DNA of 64,000 bases, taken from NCBI RefSeq assembly GCF_011386835.1, contig NC_088799.1:75597302-75661301 (forward strand), given 5' to 3'. A model generated the notes under the pieces. That model made no database searches. It was not told where the DNA came from and saw only the letters and a program-made list of their open reading frames with translations. The DNA comes from Chrysemys picta bellii. Its lineage: Eukaryota; Chordata; Testudines; Emydidae. The first letter of the stretch is position 1. Each line of letters opens with the position of its first letter. This document shows positions 35,301 to 47,300 of this stretch, piece after piece. The position numbers and the translations under genes are program-made.

Positions 35301-38300
35301 TGAGGGTGGGGAAGAGCGAGCAATGGAGGGAGGGGGGATGGAGTGAGCAAGGTGGGGCCCCAGAGAAGGGGCAGGATAAGGGTGTTCAGTTTTGTGTGAT
35401 TAGAAAGTTGGCAACCCTAAGTCCAAAAAAAAAAGATACATCTTTGCTAACTCTTAGTTGTTATAAGCGAGGTGTTAAAATTAGCCAGAGTATAATACTT
35501 AAGTCAGTGTCCCTTGAAGAGACATACAAAGGACACTAACATATAGAAAAGAACAAGACACAGAAACATCCCTACGCCACACAAATAAAAAGTGACTGGG
35601 TGAAAGCTGGGCACTCAGATATCTAACTTGCACCACCAGTAATTTACAATTGCAGTCCTCCTGTGATGCTATACAAAGACAAAACTATTTAGGAAATGTA
35701 AAGCTAAAACTCCATATTATGTAGACTGACAAATCTTGTAATGAAATTTTAGCTGACTCTGAGTAACCCCTCAAGTGTGTCCCATGGACTTACTGTACTC
35801 TTTCTTCAGGACCTCATACCTGCCCCACTGATCATTCAGCTGATCCAGACAATCTCCGCATCATTGAATCTCCTTCCCTTCTTAAAATATTTTTTTCCTT
35901 GTTAGCTAACATTGCACTTTTACTTAGCATGGGGATGGAGTGTGCACGAAAATGAAAGCCCAGGCAATCTTCTACATAAAGTGTATGAATGTGCAAAAAT
36001 ATATCTTAGTTTGATGAGGACCATAGCAAAGATATGGTAAGAACACAGATCATGAGGTTAACGGATGAAAAATAATTTTAAATGTCAAGAGCTCCAAGGC
36101 AGACATCATAAGAAATCACACAGCCTAACTGTACTAACAATGGCAGCTGAAAGAACTATGGTATTAAATACAGTTCTTTGGATCCAATTAAAAATCTGAA
36201 TTATTAGCTTCTTAAACTGGAAAACAGGTTTTATTCTAATGAAAAGAAAAAAAAAAAAAAAAAAAAAAAACCAAGAGAAATGTATTTGTTCCTTTACTTT
36301 ATTGAGCTAAAACAATCTGCAATGCTGAAGTAACTCTTAATAATGCCAATTTTAAGAAATTTAGAGTTGTAGTTTGAAATGTGAAGTTTTAAAAATACAG
36401 AACTGACCAGGTGGTCTTAGGCGTTAGTATTACTATTTAATGACTGAGTTCATTGTGTAAAATATTGCTATTTGAATCATTTAATCAAGCAAACCATGGG
36501 AAGACCTAGAACTTGCATATTCCCAGGCGTTCAAATTTTCCATCAATCCATTTCAACCAATGCAGTTGGGGAAAAGTAAAATTACAATGTCAATTCAAAA
36601 TTGGGTCCCATTCCAGCAAAGACTTATGCCTCAGTGAATATGCCTATTCAGTGAGGGTGGACATTATTTTTAAAAGTCATTTAAATTAAAGAACTAAGTG
36701 ACAAAAAATAAAATGTAATAGCATTGGAAAAAAACAATATATTAACATATTCCACTCTTGTTTTAACCAAATAGTGATTTTGTATGCTGCCATTAGATGC
36801 TGTCAAAATTGTGAAATCCAGGGGTAGACGGAAAGGGACCTGTTCGGGGTCACTGCTGTTTGGTTTGGACTGCAGGGAGATTGAAGAGGTCATCTCACTC
36901 TCCACACACCTTTCTTGGCTCCCTGCTAAGCTCAGGCCAAGAATATCATTCATACTTGTCCCCTACATACCATGGCAATTCTGATTTAATTAAGTGCCCA
37001 GCAAATTGGATGGAATATGCTGCTCTTTAATGTTGTACTCAAGTGTTAAATCAGGAATTCCTGAACATTTTGTCTTCAAGCATTAATCAAACTATATTTC
37101 TTACCTTGCACCACTCAACATAATGACTAGTTGTCTTTCTTAATGTAGAAAACCCCACCTGCAAATGACCAGGGTCTTCTTCAACATATCTTGATTTCAG
37201 AGGCGGCACACAATAAATGGGAAGCTGAAAGGAAAAGAATCTATTCTAGCGAGCTTGTTTCAGAAACATATAAAAGTCATTACATGTAAATACCAAATTT
37301 TAGAAACAACTTTAAAGAAAATAGCAAATGTTCTTTCTTCCCATAAGACAACAAAGCCTTCATATCATGTTGTATCTATAAACCTACTTTACAAAACTGT
37401 GGTGAGGATTAATTAATTCATATAAAGTTCTTGGAGATGAGAAGCATTATATAAGTGTTAATTAGTAGCATTATTACTGAGAATGATATAGTCTCTCTCT
37501 CTCACACACACGCCCCTTCTACTTTAGAAAATAAAATGAGGGCAAGAATTGGAAAACCAGCCTTTTTAATATGAATACAAATATCTAAATGTGTGATATT
37601 ACTTAAAATTGAACTTTAGAGCAATAGTAACATGCAAGTCTCAGTAAATACTGTTGTGATGAATTGAGGCTACAGCTGTGCAACTTATGACTTCTGGTTG
37701 ATATTGTGAAGTTGTATTATGAAAAAATGGGAGCCTATATATATGTAGTTCCACCAATGCTGACAGGTCCTGTAGCTTGTACACACAAGATAGGAACAAT
37801 GGAATATACTTGAGGTTAATGACAGTATTTCAACCACATCAAAAGGTTATAGAGAAGCACAGCTTACCCTTGGAAATCAAGTTTAGTGGACTCCTCTGAA
37901 AGGGGGGGAGGGAGGGACGATAGGAGCAGTGGAAAGTTATCCAAAGGACAAAACAAAGGTAGTGGGGCAGGGGAGGTTAAATAGCGAGCCAAATGAGAAG
38001 AGGAAGCAGGGAGGCCGGAAACAGCAAGGTCACAGAAGCTGAGTAAGGGAGTTCACAAGAGGGAGAGAGCCTCTATGAAGCAGGAGACACCCTGCCTGCC
38101 TGCTTTTCTGAACATCTATGATCCCCAACGACCTGCTAGAAAGTGAAGGACACTGCTGTTTAAGATGTTTATTGTTCTGTATGAGCTGTTCTCTTGTTTT
38201 ATAAGAACAAAAGCATGCGTGCAAATTAACTGCTTCACAACTGCTGCATCCCCCTGAGAATTAACCATAAACCAGAAGCTTCACACATTTTGGGTGCAGT

Positions 38301-41300
38301 TTTGGGAGAGGATGTGTTTAAGTACAAGGGAATTTGGAAGAGCCGCTATTGGTCCAAGGGGCCAGGCAGATGGACAATGCTTTCCAGTTCTCTGAAAGGG
38401 ATGCCACATAAAAGGTTTGTGCCCTGACAGTGCGACTAAATTTCCCAAGATTGGGGCAGTGGCTGGACTCTGCTCAGACTCCAGGGGCTTAATGCAACTT
38501 GGGGACCCAAGGACACAGAGGCTTGGAGTCCCCTCGCAGCAATCCTAGCCAGGAGGGGTCACTTGCTAGGATCTGTGACAACTGTATTCCCGCCTGCTTG
38601 GCCTACATCTGTAAAATCTATTATTATATTAAACTTTTAAAACTATTTTTTCTGTAATTCTGTCTATATTTTGATCATTTGTAATAGCATATAAAGCAGT
38701 GCTATAGCATTCCAAAACATCTTCTAAATATTATTCTTTGTTTTCTGTAGCATATAGTTTACAGAAAAGATTCATTGGTGTTTGTATACATTCACTTATT
38801 GTTAAAAAAAAAATGCATGGGACAATAGCAAGAATCTTACCTGATTTGGCTTCACTGACTGGGCTTTTGATTCTTCTTCTGTCGCAGCATATATATTAAT
38901 AGATACAAATGCCAGACCAGCAGGGATAGCTGCGAGCGTTGCCATCTGGGAGAGAGAGAGAGAGAGATAAAAAAAGGAATCTTTATTTGTTAATTAGGAA
39001 ACTCTCTTTTCTCCTCTTCACTAAAATCCAGAGGTCATTCCAGTAACACAGGTCTAACAGACCAAGCATGTCAAATGATTTTAAATTAAAAATCAGGTTA
39101 AGAAAGTACCTTTTAAAATCCACTACTATCACACAAAAACATCAGAAACCTTTTTGATACAACAAAAGTACAAGAGCATTCACTTCAAAAGAGTTCCAGA
39201 GCCTGAAAAGTGCAGTCCACTGTATTGGTATGGCCCTACTAGTAGTTCTTTAGTAATTTTTTATTTATCAGAATTACCTCTGAGATGCAGTCTAAGATTG
39301 CACTATTACATCTGCTAGTTCAGTTTCAGAAAGGAGCAATTAATATTGTTTCCCACAGATATTATTACTGCCAGTACCATAATGCTATGTTTGGGTACTT
39401 CTGACGACACTCATTTTATTTAAAGTAATATTGATAGAATGGTTTTGTCAAACAAAATAAATAATACATCAGAAAGAATATGTATTGCAATAGCGTCTAG
39501 GAGACCCACTCATGGTTCAGTCCCATTTTGCTATGCGCTGTTTAAACAAAGAAGAAAGAGGTGGTGCTAAAACGAGTATGTATTTCCCTCACCACGATGG
39601 CTATTTAAAGATAGCTCATAGCATGTATATTAATAAATTCTGCTTCTCAAATATTGGATTTTACTAGTAAATCTCAGTGTTCTAATACATATACAAGTAA
39701 ATACTAAGAAGAGTTTTATGGAGAAGGTATGTTTTATCTTTGAGTTCTATTTCAGATTCTGCCATATACTGGCTGTGTGACCATGGGCACATCACTTGGG
39801 CCAAAACGTATAGTTTAGGCCTGATTTTCAGAGGTGTTGAAAACCCACATCTCCAATGTAAGCCAATGGGAACTTGCAAGTGGTTAGCACTTCAGAAAAA
39901 TCAGGCGCAGTATATCCAAGATAGATATCCAAAAGACACTGGCCACTTTTGAAAATTTTGGCTTTAAATCTCTAACAGTAAAAGGTTAATACTTGCCTGT
40001 CTCACATTTGTGTTGGGTGGCTTAATGTTTTAGATACGTGTTAAACACTGACTTATGTAGCTCAAAGTGGGTTGCTGTAATCTCCACTCCCAGTAGCCTG
40101 GGTTTTGTTTAATGCTTAAGTAAAATATGGAAGGCGGCATAAGCAAACAGATAAAATTTGTTCTTTTTTGCAAATGTTGTTGAAGATATTAGATAATTCT
40201 GTTCAAATACAACATCTTTTCAACTGACCCTTTCGGAGGTAATAGTATAGTCGGTTTACTGTTTTACAGCAAGAAAAAAGGAATGTCCATAGAGCATCTT
40301 GAATATGGTTCATGCTCAGTACCACTGGCTTAATTTATTAACTATCCTTTTCTATTTTTACTTTAGCATTTGTTTCATTTGATATTCATAATCACATGAC
40401 TCTGCTGATGTGTCTGGTTCAGTCAGCCTATGTAATTTCTTTGAAAAATCAGTTTGAAAAAAAAAAAAAAAAAAATACAGATGTCACTATACAAACAGGT
40501 TTCAGAGTAGCAGCCGTGTTAGTCTGTATCCGCAAAAAGAACAGGAGTACTTGTGGCACCTTAGAGACTAACAAATTTATTAGAGCATAAGCTTTCGTGG
40601 GCTACAGCCCACTTCTTCGGATGCATGCACTATACAAACACACACTCAAATATGGGTGCAGCTCTGCAAGCAGAAACCTACCTAATACAAGCAACACTAC
40701 ATTGACCATAGTATAAGGAACAGGAAAAGGCTTTGGATTTCAATTTCTTTATAACTTATGGACAATTTTGATAAAGCATATCAGAACAGAAAAAAACATT
40801 TAATTTACTTTCAGTTTATTTCTATAATTGTTTTAAAATAGTAAAAAAAAAAAAAAAAAAAGGTTATCACCTCATTCACAAAATTGAAGAACTAAAAGCA
40901 AAGTATATGGAAATGAATAGTTTAGAACATCAGATATTTGATAACCCACAACAAAAAAGGGAAGATACCCTTTGTAAATGGAGTTCTTCAAGAATTGTGG
41001 TCCCTATCTGAATTCTAAGGTGGGTATGCATGCACTCCATGTGCCTGAGACCAGAGAACACTTCAAAGTAGTGTCTGCTGGTTTGTGTCTACATTCTTGC
41101 TCACCTTGTGCTCTGTGCTGAGGGTATAAGGTGTGGTATGGTCAGACACCTCTCCACTTATTGCAAATCAGAGATGATATGAAGTAGAGGGGAAGGAGGG
41201 CAGGTAGTGGAATACAAATAGGGTTGACATCCTGAGAAACCCAGTTATGAAGGATAACTTCCCTTTCTTCTTCAAGTGCTAGTCCCTATGTGTATACCGC

Positions 41301-44300
41301 TGTGGGAGATTGACAAGAGGCACTCAAAGAGAAGGAGGGGCAAGTATGGTAGTGATATGGCTGCTTGTAAAATCACCATCTCAAAATCATGTCATCAAAA
41401 GATGAGATGAGGAGGCATGGACCAAAGCATAATGTCTCATGAAAGGGAGGATGGAACTCCATGTTGCTGCCTTACAAATGTCAAGCAGAGATATTTCTTG
41501 AAGTGATGCCACAGAGGCTGCCTGTGCTCTTGTAGAGTGAGCATGTGTCCCATCTGAGGGAGGAAAGTGGGCCAGCTGATAAAGTAGAATACAGACAGAG
41601 ATCCACTTGGAGAGCTTCTGTGAGGAAATAGTTTGCCTTCGGGCTCATTCTGCTAGGGCAACAAATAGCCTAGGTGACATTCTGATTGGTTTCATTCTCT
41701 GTGCCAAAGTTTATCTCACATCCAGAGAATGAAGTCTTTTCTGTAAGGCCTGGGGCTTCAGGAAGAACACAGGTAAGTGGTTAGTCCAGGTATGTGAAGT
41801 TCCAAAACTTCTTTAGGAATGAATTGCACACGTAATCATAGCGAGACTTTGTCTTTATGAAATATTGTGTAAGGAGGGTCTGCCATCAGGATCTCTGGTT
41901 CACCTACTTGTCTTGACAGGTGAGTCATCAAACAGGTAGCCAGGGATTTGAAACATGGCTGAGTAAGAGTTAAAAGTACTAAATTAAGGTCCCATTGAGA
42001 AGTTGGTCTTATTACAAGTGAGAAAGTTCTAATTAATCCTCATAAGAACTTGTAGTTGCTAAATGTTGGAGGGTGATGTCCACGGATTACTGCCAGGTGA
42101 ACCTATATAGAGCTAGGAACAAGACCTGTCATCTTGAGGGTAAGGAGATAATCCAAAATATCAGGAATACTCATTGTCTTAGGAGATATACTGAGCTCCT
42201 GGGCCCAGACAAACGCTTCCACTTTCTTAGATAACATTTTTGGGGTGCAGTCCTTTCTGGTCTTAGTAAGGACTGCTTACACTGTTTTGGAACAAGAATG
42301 TTCTAGGTCCCACACCCATTCAAATACCATACCTTGATATGAAGAGTTTGAGTTGGGCTGACATACACAGAAGACTTGGGCCATTTGGGCACAATGAGAA
42401 TGACTTGTGCTCTGTCCTGTCGAATATTCTGCAGTAATCAAGGAAGAAGAGGGATAACAGAAAAGACATAGTTCAAGCAGTCTGTCCAAGGGAGTAGGAG
42501 AATATCGCTTCTGGAGTACTGATCCTGAGCTCCCCTGGAACAGTATGTATGGCACTTCCTGGCAAACAGGTCCCAGGTAGATGTTCTCCACTGAGTGAAG
42601 TGGTTCTTCACCACTAAGCTGTGTAACTTCCACTCATAGTCAGTGACAAACTGTCTGATGAGGCTGTCCACCATCAAATTCTAGGTTCCTGGGAGGCACA
42701 CTGCTGATAGGGTGATGTGATTCTTGATACACCAGTTCCATAAATTGACCACTTCTATACACAGAGAAATGGATCTTGCTCCTCCTTGTTTGTTTACATC
42801 AGATATGGTTATCATATTGTCTGACATTATGAGAATGTGGTGAGACTGGATTAATGGTAAGACTGCCCTGCATCTTTCTTGGGCTGCTCTGAATTCCAGG
42901 ATATTTATATGAATTCTGGTTTCCCAGGGCATCCAATCACCTTGTACTGTGTGACTGTCCATATGAGTGCCCCAACCTAACAAGGAAGAGTCCATGATTA
43001 CTGTCCTATTATGCATGGAGCACAGGAAAGGAACTTGTGGAGGAGCTTTTCACCAAGTCAGAGAAGCCTTTATCTTGATGGGAAGTGTCACTATAGTGTT
43101 CATGCTGGGTTTACTCATCTGTATTGTTCTAAGCCAAGCCTGCAGGCAGCAGAGATGGAGTGTGGGAAATGGCGTTACATAAGTACATGACACCATGTGA
43201 CCCAGCATCAGATCCAGACCCATGTCCGAAGGTTGTATATAATCTGATCTATCAAGTTTCCCATGGCTTGGAATCTATACACAAGGAGATACCCCCTTGT
43301 TCTGACTGAGTCTATGGTCACCCCTATAAAACCTAGTCAGGGTAGACTCTTACACGTTCAGAGATTCACAGGGATGCTAGGAGATGGAGCAGTGACTAGA
43401 CATGTCCTGCTTGTGAGAAGCCAGTCATCAAGATATGGCAAGATGGTGGAACCACCCCATTGTGATGTTACTATGAAAAACACTTTCGTGAAGACCCTGG
43501 GTACAGTTGCTAGTACGGAGTACACTGTATGGTCAGTGGTCAGGACCCACCACTAATCTGAGTAAACTTCTGTGGCAATATCAACATGAAAGTACACATC
43601 TTTCACACGGAGTTGTGATGCACGTGTCTTTTTCTAGGGATGGTATTACTGATGCCAATATAACCATGTGGAATTTTAGCTTGCGAATAACAACATTGAA
43701 TCATAGACTATTGGGGTTGGAAGAGACCTCAGGAGGTCATCTAGTCCAATCCCCTGCTCAAAGCAGGACCAACACCAACTAAATCACTGCATATCAAGGA
43801 TGGATCTCTACCATCCTGTCATTTTGGGGATTAGAAAATGTTTGGAATAAAATTATTTTTCCTTGATGCTGTAGATGTATTCACTCTATTGCAGTGACTG
43901 GAGAAAAGGAGATCCTTCTTCAGAAGGGAGAATCCTATGAGAGTGGTCCCTGAAGAGGGACAAGAAAGGGGTTTTTGGAGGTGGTGGGGAAGGAAACTCG
44001 ATAATATAGCTGGAATGGATGATAGCCAACATCCACTGTCCACAGTCATTGTGGAAAATTGTGCTAGGTGTCCACCACAGCATATCTCGGAATCAGGTGG
44101 AGATGGAATCAACACTGGTACCAGGGATGGGATGAGAGATGGGCTTCTCCCTAAGTCCATGTCCTCTCCTGACAGAATCTCCGTGCTAGGATTGGCCCCA
44201 ACAACAAGGGAGATTGCAGGTCTGGAAGGATGAAGATACCCTCTGGAGTTCTGCAAGATACTGGAACCTCTGAAAGCTGTATCACATCGATTTGCACCAT

Positions 44301-47300
44301 CGGAGTCAGTGTAAAGGGACTCTTAGTAATCCTTATAGGGCTGTGATGGTACCTCCAGTACAGAAGTGTCTGACTACATGGTCTTTGCTTGTACCAACCA
44401 TTTCCCGGTCCCTCAACTACGATGCTTTGTTTTAGTCGGTACTATGGTCAGCATCAATGACAATGCAAGGAATGGTACTGAAAGAGCTTTGCTCCTATGC
44501 ATCTTCTAATCAATCATGAGGCTTAGGAGGACCTAAATCCTTGTGTTCTAGGCATGAAGTCTCGCTTTACCTGGACAGGATCAGGGAGGGATCTCTTTTC
44601 TTAGCAAAGGATCTGCTCTTCTGCTTATGAGTGCCCCTTACTCTTATGAAAAAGCACAGACGAAGGCTCCTTCACTCTAGTCATTACATTCCTGAGTCAA
44701 ATATCAAGCTGAGAGGAGTACTCCTCTAGGGCTCAGGCCAATGTACGGTGGGGAGGAGGAGGAGAGGGGATGGAAATCTCTGCAACCTGGATCTGAGTGA
44801 GGCCTCATGGTGTTCCATAGGTGCTTCTGAAGTTGAACTTCTTATGCCTGCCATGTTCAGCTAGGGAAGCCGAGGAAGACACTGAATTTAACATAGGTAT
44901 GAGCATTTCTGAGGAAATACAGGCAGCCCTGGTGGTCATTGCTGACTGAGAAGGAGCAGCAGATGTGGTTCATGAAGCCCAGGCATAATCTAAGTCCCAT
45001 GCTGGGGATCAGAGAATTCCCTGGAATTGGGGTTCTAACTAACTGCTACTTAAACTTGTAAAACTAGTAACAATGCTAACTACATATAAATCTTTGAAAT
45101 AGCTAGCTCCAGACACTGGAGACTCAGGCCATGTACTGGTAAGAAGGAACCGGAGAAGCACTGGTCCACAGAGCCCCTTTTCCCTCAGCACAGAACACGA
45201 GGAGAGCAAGGGAGCAGGTACAGAGCAATGGACACTACTTGCAAGAATTCTCCAGTCTCAGAAGCATGTATGCCCCACAGTGGTATCATGGAGATCATCA
45301 CTCCAAGGAGAACCCATTATTTTTAAGTATACAGAAAAACATATTCATCATAACAACAACTTTACCTCTAAATATTTCCTTCTAAGTGATTCTGTTAAAT
45401 GGAAAATATCAGTTAATATTTTCATTAACAAAATCTATTGAAAATGTTTACAAATTGTGTTTCTTCTAATAACATTGTTTATGTAGTTTAATGGGGAAAG
45501 TATATAAAATCAATTTAGCGTAATTATATGTTAACTTCCATTTAATGCTGATCAATGTGACACTACTGTGTGCATACATAATTGCTATTGTTCTTTTTCA
45601 AAAGTTTGTGTCGTGTGTGTATACTGAGATTATTGAAGAAAGAATAGTATTTATTTTGGTTAACGTTATTGTGGTGTGATGAAGTAAACAAAGCTGGGGT
45701 TGAAATCTTGAGCCTCTAGCTCTAAAAACAAAGGACTATCACTTGACCTACAAAATGCATTTTACTCCATCTGTAAAATGTAGGGACAGTATACTTAAGT
45801 TAGCGGTATGAAACCTTACTCAATAATAAGGGCTGTGAAGTGCACAAAATTATTAACACGAGCAAGCAGAACAACCGAAATTAGAAGAGATGGTTTCCTC
45901 CTGGCTCCTAGCCTGGCACTTTGTGCCATAAGCCAAAGGGATGGCATCTGTTGCTGTGTCCTGTCTGGAGCTCAAGCTCTGCGGGCCTGGGGAGCTCAGT
46001 CCAACTGGAATATTAAGAGGAATTAGGTGAAAGCCTCTACAAAGCTCTGTTGAGTATATGCAAACAACTGAATTTTTGCTGAAACTTCAAAAAATTAAGA
46101 ATAAAAATTCCACCTGAGGCAGAGACCAAGCATGGAAAATTTGAGCAACATTATAAGCAAATGAGAATGGGGGCTTGTAATGGAAATTGTTATGCAAACT
46201 TAACTATGAAAAAGCGTCACTACCAACTTCATAAATAATATTTAAATAATAGTACCCTAAAATAGAAATCTTCACAATACAAAGGACACAGAGTACAGCA
46301 AGAAATAAACAAACAGTAAATGTAGCATTCATTTGGAGATTCTGACCTGGAGTTTTGGTTACATTTGTAAAAATGAATCAGTGGGTTTCAATTTTATTAT
46401 CTTATAACTATTCCAGATCAGATCTTTTCATTTTATATGTAAAATATATATATTTTTTTAAACTGCCAGTTTTGCTAATTCAACCAGGAAACCAACAATC
46501 AAGATGCATTCTTTCAGTAATCAGTAAAGTCAGCAGTTATGACTAAAGCCCTGCAAATCTGCAGATATGTGCGGACCATTTTTGCGGATTGAGAACCAGA
46601 CGCAGATACAGATACAAATTTTGTATCTGCACAGAGCTTCAGTTATGACTCTGAACACAGAAAGCCTCATCTATATGGTACAAGCCCTTTTCTTAAAGTT
46701 TCACACAGTTGCATTTCCACTAGTACATTTCCAAAGATGGTAGCACTAGTATAGGGAGGCTGCCAGCAATTTAACCACCATGTGATTAACCTGAGCAGGG
46801 TTAGGATGTTGGTTAAAATGCTATTGTCCACTTTATAGTAGTGTAATGGTGGGGAAACATGAAGAAAAATGCTGGCATAGACACAGTCACAAATAAGTTT
46901 GTTGTATTAAGAAGTGTCATTTTTATATGATCACTTCAAAAACAGACTCCAACGAGAGACTGCTGAGCTAGAATTGATATGCAAACTAGACACAATCAAC
47001 TCCGGTTTGAATAAGGACTGGGAATGGCTGAGCCATTACAAACATTGATTCTATCTCCCCTTGTAAGTATGCTCACACTTCTTATCAAACTGTCTGTACT
47101 GGGCTATCTTGATTATCACTTCAAAAGTTTTTTTTTTTTTCTCTTAATTAATTGGCCTCTCAGAGTTGGTAAGACAACTCCCACCTGTTTATGCTCTCTG
47201 TATGTGTGTATATATATCTCCTCAATATATGTTCCATTCTATATGCATCCGAAGAAGTGGGCTGTAGTCCACGAAAGCTTATGCTCTAATAAATTTGTTA

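Noticed and set aside
42277..43016. RNase H-like host gene
   Set aside because: Part of the decayed DIRS-like element with flanking inverted repeats.
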